Below, piece by piece: positions 53,949-61,652 of a stretch of DNA of 64,000 nt. Source of the DNA: Luteibacter sp. UNCMF331Sha3.1 (GTDB lineage Bacteria > Pseudomonadota > Gammaproteobacteria > Xanthomonadales > Rhodanobacteraceae); assembly GCF_900109915.1 (NCBI RefSeq), contig NZ_FOBU01000002.1, positions 823,170-887,169 on the forward strand. Reading direction: 5' to 3'. Numbering within the stretch: position 1 is the stretch's first letter; the number at the start of each line of letters is the position of its first letter. The translations under genes and the position numbers were made by a program. The notes beneath the pieces are model-generated. The model was not told where the DNA came from and ran no database searches. It was given only the letters and a program-made list of their open reading frames with translations.

Positions 53949-53977
53949 TTGTCTCGTTCCGGCGGTCGGGCTATCCT
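53949..53977 (+). promoter_or_regulatory. promoter of tRNA-Ser(GGA)
   Basis: TTGTCT and TATCCT are 17 bases apart, 48 bp upstream of the tRNA. The same -35/-10 style is seen for tRNA-Ser(CGA). Confidence 0.7.
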
Positions 53978-54025
53978 TCCGCTTCTTTGCCGGACAGGAC
54001 GCCGGGGAAGAGGATGTACAAGTGC

Positions 54026-54116
54026 GGAGAGGTGTCCGAGTGGTTTAAGGAGCACGCCTGGAAAGTGTGTATACGTTAATAGCGTATCGCGGGTTCGAAT
54101 CCCGCTCTCTCCGCCA
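54026..54116 (+). tRNA. tRNA-Ser (GGA)
   Basis: A 91-base class II tRNA with acceptor GGAGAGG/CTCTCC, anticodon loop CTGGAAA on CACGC/GTGTG, a long variable arm (GTATACGTTAATAGCGTATC region) and encoded CCA. Confidence 0.96.
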
Positions 54117-54133
54117 GTTTCACTATCTTTTAT

Positions 54134-54246
54134 GGTGGCCCTGTCGGTCCCCCCGCGACGATAGTCCGTAAATCCCGCCAGGTCCGGAAGGAAGCAACGG
54201 TAGCGGACGATTCGGGTGCCGGGGTGTGGCTGGCAGGGTCATCGCC
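54134..54246 (+). ncRNA. ffs: 4.5S signal recognition particle RNA
   Basis: A 113-base RNA. The Ffh-binding domain IV is GGTCCGGAAGGAAGCAACGG (54181-54200), with the apical GGAA tetraloop and the opposite strand GGGTGCCGGGGTG. The ends GGTGGCCCTG and CAGGGTCATC pair over 10 bp with wobbles, closing the long hairpin. A CGCCTTTTCG stretch follows. It lies between tRNA-Ser and dnaX, as in many gammaproteobacteria. Confidence 0.95.
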
Positions 54247-54314
54247 TTTTCGGGGCATGCTTTCGTACCCCTCCAGACCTTGGCACAATCCCCCGTCGCC
54301 TCAAGGTATACGGC

Positions 54315-55973
54315 ATGTCCTATCAGGTCCTCGCACGCAAGTGGCGCCCCCGCAAGTTCGCTGAACTCGTGGGCCAGGAGCACGTGGTCCGCGCGCTCAC
54401 CAACGCGCTCGACTCCGGCCGCATGCACCATGCCTATCTGTTCACGGGCACGCGCGGCGTCGGCAAGACGACGATCGCGCGCATCTTCGCCAAGTCGCTC
54501 AATTGCGAGCGCGGCGAATCCGCGGATCCCTGTGGCGAGTGCGCGGTATGCACGGCGGTCGACGCGGGCCGCTTCGTCGATCTGCTCGAAATCGATGCTG
54601 CCAGCAACACGGGTGTCGACGACGTGCGCGAAGTCATCGAGAACGCGCAGTACGCACCTTCGCGGGGGCGCTTCAAGGTGTACCTCGTCGACGAGGTGCA
54701 CATGCTGTCGAAGCCCGCGTTCAACGCGCTGCTGAAGACGCTGGAAGAACCGCCGCCGCACGTGAAGTTCCTGCTGGCCACGACGGATCCGCAGAAGCTG
54801 CCGGTGACGGTGCTTTCGCGCTGCCTCAAGTTCAACCTCAAGCGCCTGCTGCCGGAGCAGATCTCCGGCCAGATGCGTCACATCCTCGGCGCCGAAGCCA
54901 TCGAATACGAAGAGGAAGCGATCGGCGAGCTCGCGCATGGCGCGGACGGTTCGCTGCGCGACGGCCTCTCGTTGCTCGATCAGGCCATCGCGTACGGCGG
55001 TGGTTCGCTGCGCGCCGCCGATGTGCGCGCCATGCTCGGCAGCGTCGAGCGCGGCCAGGTGCTCGGCGTGCTCGAGGCGCTGGCGTCGGGCGACGGTTCG
55101 GCCCTGATGGCCGAGGCCGACCGCATCGCGTCGTTCTCTCCCGATTTCGGTGGGGTGCTCGACGATCTCGCCACGGTGCTGCACCGTATCCAGCTCGTGC
55201 AGCTCGTGCCCGGATACCGCGCGGAAGACGGCGACGACGGGCTGGCCTCGCTCGCCGAGCGCATCGCACCCGAAGACGTCCAGCTCTACTACCAGATCGC
55301 CACCAACGGTCGCCGCGAACTGCCGATGGCGCCCGACGCACGCATCGGCTTCGAAATGGTGCTGCTCCGCATGCACGCGTTCCGTCCGGCGGAGGCCGGG
55401 CAGGGCGCGGCGAGCACACCGCGCGCAGCCGCGGCTCCCGTTCCGTCCGCACCGCCGCCGCGTCCCGCGCCGTCGGCCGCCGCGCCGCCCGCGCGCCCGC
55501 AGCCGGCCGCTCCGGCGCCGGCTCCCGCACCGGTGGCGCCGCCGCCTGCCGAGCCGCCGCGCCCGCTCACTGTGGACGCGAACGGGCTGCCGGACTGGCA
55601 CGAACTCGTGGAGCGCGCCAACCTGCGCGGTCCCATCGGTCAGCTTGCGCAGAATTGCTCGCTGCGCGAGATCGACGGCGAAAGCATGGTGCTGGCGCTG
55701 ACGCCCTCGCACATGCATCTCGCCGTCGAGCCGCTCACCAGCCAGATGGAAGAGAAGGTCTCGCAGGCCATCGGCCGGCGTGTGCGGTTCCGCTTCGTCG
55801 CCGACCGGGGCAACCTGGGCACGCCGGCGGAGCGTCGCGCGCAGGTACTCAGCGATGCCCAGGCCAACGCGGAGGCTTCCATGGAAGCCGATCCGCTCGT
55901 ACAGACGCTGAAGCGCGACTTCGACGCGCGCGTCATCCCGCAATCGATCAAACCCGTGGAGCCAGGAACGTGA
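54315..55973 (+). CDS. dnaX: DNA polymerase III subunit tau
   Basis: The clamp-loader tau subunit, 552 residues. ATG 54315 gives MSYQVLARKWRPRKFAELVG. Walker A is GTRGVGKT at 45-52, zinc cysteines are Cys64, 73, 76 and 79, DEVHMLS is the Walker B region, and the sensor TVLSRC is present. After domain III (to about 365) a long Pro/Ala linker leads to the alpha- and DnaB-binding C-terminal domains (about 420-552). No A-run slippery site is seen, so a short gamma form by frameshifting is not evident. Confidence 0.97.
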   Translation: MSYQVLARKWRPRKFAELVGQEHVVRALTNALDSGRMHHAYLFTGTRGVGKTTIARIFAKSLNCERGESADPCGECAVCTAVDAGRFVDLLEIDAASNTGVDDVREVIENAQYAPSRGRFKVYLVDEVHMLSKPAFNALLKTLEEPPPHVKFLLATTDPQKLPVTVLSRCLKFNLKRLLPEQISGQMRHILGAEAIEYEEEAIGELAHGADGSLRDGLSLLDQAIAYGGGSLRAADVRAMLGSVERGQVLGVLEALASGDGSALMAEADRIASFSPDFGGVLDDLATVLHRIQLVQLVPGYRAEDGDDGLASLAERIAPEDVQLYYQIATNGRRELPMAPDARIGFEMVLLRMHAFRPAEAGQGAASTPRAAAAPVPSAPPPRPAPSAAAPPARPQPAAPAPAPAPVAPPPAEPPRPLTVDANGLPDWHELVERANLRGPIGQLAQNCSLREIDGESMVLALTPSHMHLAVEPLTSQMEEKVSQAIGRRVRFRFVADRGNLGTPAERRAQVLSDAQANAEASMEADPLVQTLKRDFDARVIPQSIKPVEPGT

Positions 55974-56293
55974 AAGGTCAAATCGGTCAGCTGATGCAGC
56001 AGGCCCAGCGCATGCAGGACGAAATGAAGCGTGCGCAGGACGAACTCGCCAAAACGGAAATCACCGGCAGCGCCGGCGGTGGCCTCGTCACCGTGACGAT
56101 GTCGGGCGGTCACGAAGTGCGCGCGGTGCACATCGACCGCCAGGCATTCGCCGACGATCCGGAAATGGCGGAAGACCTCGTCGCCGCCGCCGTCAACGAC
56201 GCGGTCAACAAGATCGCCGAGATGAGCCGCAGCCGTCTCGGCGGCGTCACCGCGGGGCTGAACCTGCCCCCCGGTTTCAAGATGCCGTTCTGA
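55970..56293 (+). CDS. ybaB: nucleoid-associated protein YbaB/EbfC
   Basis: A 107-residue DNA-binding protein with two helices flanking a beta sheet: KGQIGQLMQQAQRMQDEMKR at the N-terminus, TMSGGHEVRAVHID in the middle, and MSRSRLGGVTAGLNLPPGF at the end. GTG 55970 overlaps the dnaX stop (GTGA), which sets the start. dnaX-ybaB-recR is a conserved operon. Confidence 0.95.
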   Translation: MKGQIGQLMQQAQRMQDEMKRAQDELAKTEITGSAGGGLVTVTMSGGHEVRAVHIDRQAFADDPEMAEDLVAAAVNDAVNKIAEMSRSRLGGVTAGLNLPPGFKMPF

Positions 56294-56311
56294 CGGAACG
56301 CGTCGCCCACG

Positions 56312-56914
56312 ATGAGTAACGGCTCCCGCCTCCTCGGCGAACTGATCGACGCGCTGCGTTGCCTGCCCGGTGTCGGCGCGAAGAGCGCGCAGCGCATGGC
56401 CTTTCATCTGCTCGAGCGCGAGCGGCAGGGTGGCCTGCGTCTCGCGTCGGCGCTGGAATCGGCCATGCGCGACGTCGGTAACTGCACGCGCTGCCGCAAT
56501 TTCAGCGAGACGCCCGTGTGTTCGCTCTGCGCGGGCAGCAGTCGCGAGAAGCAGGTGCTGTGCGTCGTCGAGTCGCCTTCCGACCTCGCCGCGATCGAAC
56601 AGGCCACCGGGTATCGCGGTCACTATTTCGTGCTGCTGGGGCGGCTGTCGCCGCTCGACGGCCTCGGCCCCGACGAGCTCGGCTTGCCGCTGCTCGTCGA
56701 GCGCCTGGGCGAAGGGGAAGTCGAGGAGATGATCATCGCGACCAACCCGACCGTCGAAGGCGAGGCTACCGCGCACTACATCGGCCAGCTCGCCCGGGCG
56801 GCTGGCATCCGTGCCACGCGCCTCGCCCACGGCGTACCGCTGGGCGGCGAACTCGAGTTCGTCGACCGCGGCACGCTCGCCCATGCATTCGGCAGCCGGC
56901 AGTCGCTCGGCTGA
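56312..56914 (+). CDS. recR: recombination protein RecR
   Basis: RecR works with RecF and RecO to load RecA on gapped DNA. The 200 residues have the N-terminal helix-hairpin-helix [18 protein letters not shown], a Cys4 zinc finger [16 protein letters not shown] (about 57-72), the Toprim domain ([16 protein letters not shown], about 82-97) and the Walker-like tail [17 protein letters not shown]. It follows ybaB by 18 bp. Confidence 0.97.
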   Translation: MSNGSRLLGELIDALRCLPGVGAKSAQRMAFHLLERERQGGLRLASALESAMRDVGNCTRCRNFSETPVCSLCAGSSREKQVLCVVESPSDLAAIEQATGYRGHYFVLLGRLSPLDGLGPDELGLPLLVERLGEGEVEEMIIATNPTVEGEATAHYIGQLARAAGIRATRLAHGVPLGGELEFVDRGTLAHAFGSRQSLG

Positions 56915-56930
56915 CACGAGGATTTCTCCG

Positions 56931-57275
56931 ATGACCGACACCATCTTCGCCAAGATCGTCCGCCGCGAGATCCCTGCCGACATCGTCTACGAAGACGACG
57001 ACGTGCTCGCCTTCCGCGATCTCAATCCCCAGGCGCCGGTGCATGTCCTCTTCATCCCCAAGCGGCCGATCGCAACGCTGGACGATGCCGTCGCAAGCGA
57101 TGTGGAGCTTCTGGGCAAATTGTTCCTCGCGGCGGCGACGTATGCCCGGGAACAGGGTTTCGCGAAGGACGGCTATCGCACGGTGGTGAACACCAACGGG
57201 CATGGCGGACAGACGGTTTTCCATATCCACGTCCATCTGCTCGCCGGGCGGCAGATGCACTGGCCGCCGGGCTGA
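56931..57275 (+). CDS. HIT-family nucleotide hydrolase (HinT-like)
   Basis: A 114-residue histidine-triad protein that hydrolyses nucleoside phosphoramidates. It begins MTDTIFAKIVRREIPADIVY, and the triad HIHVHLLAG is at about 98-106. ATG 56931 follows GAGGA. It is 16 bp after recR and probably shares its transcript. The REP cluster begins directly after its stop. Confidence 0.95.
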   Translation: MTDTIFAKIVRREIPADIVYEDDDVLAFRDLNPQAPVHVLFIPKRPIATLDDAVASDVELLGKLFLAAATYAREQGFAKDGYRTVVNTNGHGGQTVFHIHVHLLAGRQMHWPPG

Positions 57276-57301
57276 CGGCTCGGCTTGCGCCATCGCGTTG
57301 G
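57276..57301 (-). repeat. dispersed repeat, copy 3
   Basis: On the minus strand CAACGCGATGGCGCAAGCC, one inserted base relative to copies at 17311, 31655 and 57996. It starts directly at the HIT stop codon. Confidence 0.65.
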
Positions 57302-57318
57302 GTTTCGCGTGGCCGCGA

Positions 57319-57557
57319 AGAGCCGTCGGCCGCCGCCCTCGGCGCTCCGGGCTTCACCGTCGCTTGGGAAAGGATGCCGCTGCGCGGCCGTGTCTTATGG
57401 CTGACGCCCCTGCGCGCCCGCGCGGCGAGCGGGGGTTTTCGACTCGGCTCCTGCCTCGACGAAAACGGCCGGCCGTCCGGGCCGGCCCCCTGCGGGCCTG
57501 ATCCGCTCGCCGCGCTCGGTTGCGCAAGTCGCGCCGAGGGCGGCGGCCGACGGCTCT
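57319..57557. repeat. 26-bp perfect inverted repeat pair
   Basis: The 26 bases at 57319-57344 (beginning AGAGCCGTCGGCCGCC) recur as the exact reverse complement at 57532-57557. A partial third copy, GCCGACGGCTCTTCG, lies at 57969-57983. The spacing of about 190 bp rules out a simple terminator. Confidence 0.75.
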
Positions 57558-57583
57558 ACCGACCCGCGAGGCAAGCTGCCTGT

Positions 57584-57608
57584 GTAGGAGCCGTTATAGC
57601 GGCGAGCT
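57584..57608 (+). repeat. REP element, subtype 3, copy 1
   Basis: GTAGGAGC head followed by CCGTTATAGCGG and CGAGCT. The palindrome carries one mismatch relative to copy 2. Confidence 0.7.
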
Positions 57609-57610
57609 CG

Positions 57611-57679
57611 TGTGGGAGCGGCCTTGGCCGCGATGGGGGCTTGCCGCGAGCACCCATCGCGGCCGAGGCCGCTCCCACA
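57611..57679. repeat. REP pair, subtype 1/1
   Basis: Arms 57611-57637 and 57653-57679 are complementary over 27 bp with one G-T pair. Each arm is TGTGGGAGC plus the palindrome GCGGCC-TT-GGCCGC plus GATGGG, in opposite orientation, around the loop GGCTTGCCGCGAGCA. Confidence 0.8.
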
Positions 57680-57690
57680 GAAGTGCTGTG

Positions 57691-57723
57691 GCGAGCACCC
57701 ATCGCCAGCAGGCTGGCTCCCAC
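57691..57723 (-). repeat. lone REP element, subtype 2
   Basis: GCGAGCACCCATCGCC followed by AGCAGGCTGGCTCCCAC is the right half of the subtype-2 pair seen at 9065-9127, here without a left partner. Confidence 0.7.
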
Positions 57724-57783
57724 CCGACGGTAGCCGTCTTATCGCCACCCGGCGCCTCGGCGGTTGGCGAGGCAAGCTGTCAG

Positions 57784-57808
57784 GTAGGAGCCGCTATAGC
57801 GGCGAGCT
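57784..57808 (+). repeat. REP element, subtype 3, copy 2
   Basis: GTAGGAGC plus the perfect palindrome GCCGC-TATA-GCGGC plus GAGCT, exactly 200 bp downstream of copy 1 and with the same GAGGCAAGCTG flank. Confidence 0.7.
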
Positions 57809-57819
57809 TTCGGCTCTGT

Positions 57820-57886
57820 GTAGGAGCGGCCTTGGCCGCGATGGGTGCTTGCCGCGAGCGCCCATCGCCAGCAGGCTGGCTCCCAC
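57820..57886. repeat. mixed REP pair, subtype 1/2
   Basis: The left arm (57820-57845) is subtype 1 (GCGGCCTTGGCCGC core) and the right arm (57861-57886) is subtype 2 (GCCAGCAGGCTGGC core). The arms pair only at their outer and inner ends. It looks like a recombinant of the 57611 pair and the lone REP at 57691. Confidence 0.75.
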
Positions 57887-57995
57887 CCGGTAGTAGCCTC
57901 TCCACATGGCTGCTTTTCCCACCCGCTTACCCAAGCGACGCCGGAGCTCGGAGCGGCGAGGGTGCGGGCCGACGGCTCTTCGCGATAGCGCAGGC

Positions 57996-58020
57996 AAGCC
58001 GCGATGGCGAAGCCGAGCCC
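57996..58020 (+). repeat. dispersed repeat, copy 4
   Basis: GCGATGGCGAAGCCGAGCCC, matching copies at 17311, 31655 and 57276. It lies 16 bp outside the slp terminator. Confidence 0.65.
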
Positions 58021-58030
58021 GTCTGGAACA

Positions 58031-58057
58031 AAAAAAACCGGCTTTCGCCGGTTTTTT
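58031..58057 (-). terminator. terminator after slp (bidirectional)
   Basis: AACCGGC-TTTC-GCCGGTT with As on one side and Ts on the other, so it can act in both directions. It ends slp transcription 9 bp after its stop. Confidence 0.93.
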
Positions 58058-58065
58058 CGTTTCGC

Positions 58066-58668
58066 TTATCGACCACGCGGCGGACCGTGCGGAACCGGGC
58101 GCGGCACGATGATCGTGCGCGGGCGGTACCAGAACGGGTCGCCCCATGGGCCGTAGCCGTACGGGCCCCAGCCCGGACCCCAGCCCGGGCCCCAGAACGG
58201 ATCGTAGAACCCGGACGGGTAGCGCTGGATGGGAACGCGTTTCGGCCAGAGGTAGACGACATCTGCCTCGACACGCGGATAGGCGTAGTCGAAATCGCCG
58301 ACCTTCTGTGTCACGGCGCCGCGGAGCGTGCCCGTCACGGTGATCTCCCGACCGCGCGTGAAGACTTCCGGATCGTAGAAGCCGTCACGGCAGGCGACGA
58401 ACCGGCCCTGCGTGTCATTCTTGCTGGCCGTGGGACGCGCCTCGCTGTCCAGTGGCTCGGACAGGATGAAGAAGCAGGTCTGCTGCGGTCCCGGCTCGGT
58501 CTTGATGATCTCGCCACCCCAGCGCACCTTCGCCCCCGGCGCGCCGCCCTGCTGGGCACCCGCAGTGGAAACGTCGTTGAACTGGCCCTGCAACGGTTGG
58601 GGAACCGTGGCACATGCACCGAGCGCGAGGGTCGCGGCAACGATGGCCAGCGGTTTGTACATCGACAT
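58066..58668 (-). CDS. Slp-family outer membrane lipoprotein
   Basis: A 200-residue lipoprotein with a signal peptide and lipobox (ATLALGACATVP, Cys about 19). The Slp domain (about 25-150) is recognised by GAKVRWGGEIIKTEPGPQQT, FFILSEPLD, GRFVACRDGFYDPEVFTRGR and VTGTLRGAV. The C-terminal 50 residues are rich in Gly, Trp and Pro (FWGPGWGPGWGPYGYGPWG), an extension not found in E. coli Slp. The start may be ATG 58668 or 58662. Slp proteins are induced by starvation or acid in E. coli; the role here is inferred. Confidence 0.88.
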   Translation of the reverse strand: MSMYKPLAIVAATLALGACATVPQPLQGQFNDVSTAGAQQGGAPGAKVRWGGEIIKTEPGPQQTCFFILSEPLDSEARPTASKNDTQGRFVACRDGFYDPEVFTRGREITVTGTLRGAVTQKVGDFDYAYPRVEADVVYLWPKRVPIQRYPSGFYDPFWGPGWGPGWGPYGYGPWGDPFWYRPRTIIVPRPVPHGPPRGR

Positions 58669-58710
58669 GTCATGTCTCCTGAGGTGCCGGGCACGGCCGA
58701 TACCATGCCC

Positions 58711-60699
58711 TTATTTGACCACGCGGCGCGGTCTTAATTCCTTCACTGCACGCCCGAATTCGACGACCGATTCAGGCGGCGGTTCGTCATGCCCGTAGCG
58801 TGCGGCCAAGTAAAGCCCGCTCAACCTTTCCAGCGCATTTCTGTGCAAGGGCAACGCGCGCGCGGCACGTGCGAGGAAATGCTTCGGTCCTTCGTTTGTC
58901 CGTCGGGATACACCGGCCTTCGCCAGCATTCGCTGTAGCCGCCACATCCACGCATCCAATGCGTCGCCTTCACGCCGCTGGAACAGTGCCCAGCCAAGCG
59001 CGACGGCAACCAGCAACGCGCAGCCGATGGCGAACACGAGGGCGAGGTCGGTGACCTCGGCGTGGGGAACGCCGAACGGTTGCAGCAGTCCCTGCTGGCG
59101 CAACGCATCGAATCCGATAACGCCGCGGTTCCACCATTGGTTGACGACGTCCCAGCGATTGCGCAGGTCACGCAGCCAGGCCATGTCCAGGAGACCGTCG
59201 CTCGCCCCATGGCCGGCGGCCGCGGCCGCGGCGCCGAGCTCGACGCGTTCGGGGCGCACGGCGGAGGTCGGGTCCACGCGGACCCAGCCGCGTCCCTGGA
59301 GCCACACTTCCGACCACGCGTGGGCGTCGGAATGACGAACGAGCAGGTAGCGGGCGGTCGTGTTCCAGTAGCCGCCCTGATAGCCGGTAACGACGCGGGC
59401 CGGGACGCCGGCTGCGCGCATCAGGAAGGTGAACGCCGAAGCGAAATGCTCGCAGTAGCCTTCCCGCGTCTGGAACAGGAAGTCGTCGATGCGATCGCGA
59501 CCGAGCGGTTCCGGAGCGAGCGTGTAGGAGAAGTCGTCGTGAAACAGGGCCAGCGCGGAGCGCACGATGGCGCCGCCATCGCCGTGACTCGATTCGGCCC
59601 ACGACGCGGCGAGCCGACGCGCCCTCGGACCGGTGCCGTAAGGAAGCTGCAGGTTGTCGCGACGCACGCCGTCGTCGAGGGTGGGTTCCAGGCGGTAACT
59701 GGTGGCGGCGAGCGCGGAGAACGACAGCACCTCGTCGATCCGCCGGTCCGCCGCGACGGTGCGATCCGCACGCAGCGCCGTACCGGGCGGCGCCATGGTC
59801 GCCAGGTCCAGCATCGGCACCACGCGGTCGTGCGTGGGCTCGATCGATGTCCGATACCCCGTGCGCGGGCCGTATTCGGCGACCGCCGGCGGACGACGCG
59901 TGCTGCGCGATCCCGGCGACCATCCGTTGCCGTCGAAGACCTGCATCGTATAGGCGCGGAAATAACGCGACGCGTTCGGGGGAGGCGTGCCGTCGAACGT
60001 CACGCGCATCGCGGGCGTGTCGTCCGTCATCAGGTCGAGCATGTCGCCGGGCGCAAGCCGGTTCGACAGGCCCGTGGTGGTCTGGCCGCTATCGGGCGTT
60101 CCCCACAGCGGGCTGCTGAGCCGTGGCACGAAGAGGAAGGCGAACAGCGAAAGCGGCACGGCGGCCATCAATGCCCAGAGCACGGGCGTGAATTCGCGCT
60201 TCCACGATGTGGTGTCGGGGTCGACTTCCTCGAGCGTGCGCAGCGTCGCCAACGCGGGCACGATGCCGAGGCAGACGACGATGCTGGCGACGAGGCCCTG
60301 ATCGAAGAGCAGCGCGCTCATCAGCGCGAAGCATGCGAAAGCGATGCCCACGCGGGCATCGCGACGGTGCTCGCTTTCCAGCAGCTTGAGTACCAGCAGG
60401 CCGACGGCGAACGCGCTGCCCGGCTCGCGGCCGAACAGCGTGCCGTGCTGCACGATCACCGCGGCGAGCAACAAGCCCACGAGTGGAAGCTTCAGCCACG
60501 CCGGCGCGTTGGCGCCTCCGCGGCGCCGCTGCCACCAGCGCGAGACGAGCACCGCCCCGAGCGCCACCGTGAGCCACCACGGCAGGTGCAGGGCATGCAC
60601 CAGCACCATGAAACCCATCGTCAGCGTGAGCATGTCGAACGAGCGCGTGGTCAGTTTCGGCTCGGTCACCACCTTCACGGATCGGCGAAAGCCCGTCAT
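58711..60699 (-). CDS. transglutaminase-like membrane protein (DUF3488/DUF4129)
   Basis: A 662-residue protein. Six or so membrane helices fill about 25-170 (DUF3488), the periplasmic transglutaminase-like domain (about 370-480) has the Cys in TREGYCEHFASAFTFLMRAA, the His in SDAHAWSEVWL and the Asp in WVRVDPTSAVRPE. One more helix (about 563-585) and a DUF4129 tail follow. ATG 60699 overlaps the DUF58 stop as ATGA. The cluster moxR-DUF58-transglutaminase is widespread and linked to envelope or protein maturation, with no established substrate. Confidence 0.92.
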   Translation of the reverse strand: MTGFRRSVKVVTEPKLTTRSFDMLTLTMGFMVLVHALHLPWWLTVALGAVLVSRWWQRRRGGANAPAWLKLPLVGLLLAAVIVQHGTLFGREPGSAFAVGLLVLKLLESEHRRDARVGIAFACFALMSALLFDQGLVASIVVCLGIVPALATLRTLEEVDPDTTSWKREFTPVLWALMAAVPLSLFAFLFVPRLSSPLWGTPDSGQTTTGLSNRLAPGDMLDLMTDDTPAMRVTFDGTPPPNASRYFRAYTMQVFDGNGWSPGSRSTRRPPAVAEYGPRTGYRTSIEPTHDRVVPMLDLATMAPPGTALRADRTVAADRRIDEVLSFSALAATSYRLEPTLDDGVRRDNLQLPYGTGPRARRLAASWAESSHGDGGAIVRSALALFHDDFSYTLAPEPLGRDRIDDFLFQTREGYCEHFASAFTFLMRAAGVPARVVTGYQGGYWNTTARYLLVRHSDAHAWSEVWLQGRGWVRVDPTSAVRPERVELGAAAAAAGHGASDGLLDMAWLRDLRNRWDVVNQWWNRGVIGFDALRQQGLLQPFGVPHAEVTDLALVFAIGCALLVAVALGWALFQRREGDALDAWMWRLQRMLAKAGVSRRTNEGPKHFLARAARALPLHRNALERLSGLYLAARYGHDEPPPESVVEFGRAVKELRPRRVVK

Positions 60700-61652
60700 G
60701 GGCGCAACGCCAGCGCGGTCATGCAGCGGTGATAGTGCTCGTCGCCCTGCGCGATGTCGAAATAGCCGTCCGGAAGGCGCAGGCTCCAGCGTCGGCCCGA
60801 GTCCCGCGCCTCGTCGATCCACCGCGCGAGCCGGGAGATGCGCGATTCGTCGTCGAGACCGTGCATGCCGTCCCAGTCCAGTCGCCAGTCTTCCTGCGGC
60901 GCGGGTTGCTCGAGATCCTTCACGAGGAGCCCGTGGTGACGCGCGCTGAGCTTCCACGCGATCTGCCGGCGCGGATCGCCGGGGCGGTACTCACGCAACG
61001 CCGCCAGTTCGTCGCCCGCCCGCGGTCGCCCGCGGTCGGCGTCGCCTTCCGGTTCGAACGGTTTCGGGCCGAGGGATTCCGCACGTGGATAGACCAGCAC
61101 CGCGCGATCGGGGTTCAGCCAGCTCCAGGCGCGGAACATTCCGAATGGCCAGCGGCTGTGCAGGCGCATGCGGGGCAGGGGAAGCCAGCCGCGGAATGCC
61201 GTGGGCAGGTCGAATTCGACGGTGGTCTTTCCGCCCGCCGGCACGGTGAAGACGAATTCCCGCCGCTCGATGTCGAGCCGCACGGCCATGCGTTCGCGCT
61301 GGGTCGCCCCCACGTCGAGCGACAGGCGCACCGGTTCTCCGGCGCGCGCCGTTCCCGCACGAAGTCCGCCGATGGTCAGGCCGTTGAGGACGCGGAACGC
61401 CACCAGCATGCTGCCGGCGGTGGCGGCACCGAGCAGGCAGGTGAGCATCAGCGCGGCATTGTTCGAATAGTTGAGCGAACCGACGAGCATCACGCCGAGC
61501 AACACGGCGAAGCCGAGCCCGAAGCCCGTCGGTACGATGTAGATCCGGCGGCGGTGCAGGTGGATGGGTAACGGTTCACGCCGACGCAGGCGCGTCAGCG
61601 AGGGCAGCCTGCGCTCCGCCCATGCGACCAGGCGTTGCACGCGGCCGGGCAT
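60696..61652 (-). CDS. DUF58 domain protein
   Basis: A 318-residue protein with two membrane helices (about 42-88, GFGLGFAVLLGVMLVGSLNY and LMLTCLLGAATAGSMLVAF). The DUF58 core is at about 195-240: ELAALREYRPGDPRRQIAWK and LLVKDLEQPAPQ. DUF58 is thought to be a metal-binding VWA-like partner of MoxR ATPases. Its start overlaps the moxR stop (TGATG) and its end overlaps the next start, so the three genes are coupled. Confidence 0.92.
   Translation of the reverse strand: MPGRVQRLVAWAERRLPSLTRLRRREPLPIHLHRRRIYIVPTGFGLGFAVLLGVMLVGSLNYSNNAALMLTCLLGAATAGSMLVAFRVLNGLTIGGLRAGTARAGEPVRLSLDVGATQRERMAVRLDIERREFVFTVPAGGKTTVEFDLPTAFRGWLPLPRMRLHSRWPFGMFRAWSWLNPDRAVLVYPRAESLGPKPFEPEGDADRGRPRAGDELAALREYRPGDPRRQIAWKLSARHHGLLVKDLEQPAPQEDWRLDWDGMHGLDDESRISRLARWIDEARDSGRRWSLRLPDGYFDIAQGDEHYHRCMTALALRP

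Larger units (their letters stand above)
57302..58030. other. gene-free REP cluster between the HIT gene and slp
   Basis: About 730 bp without a supported gene. It holds a 26-bp inverted repeat (57319-57344 / 57532-57557), two copies of a third REP type, one complete REP pair, one mixed REP pair and one lone REP, and a dispersed repeat near the right end. The positional pattern repeats with a 200-bp period (57584 and 57784). Confidence 0.75.

Noticed and set aside
57374-57733. 119-codon plus-strand frame and neighbours in the REP cluster
   Set aside because: Frames run through the REP repeats, lack ribosome sites and show no family resemblance.
57302-58030. CRISPR array in the repeat-rich spacer
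   Set aside because: Repeats are inverted palindromic REP units of several types with no uniform spacers, and no cas genes are present.
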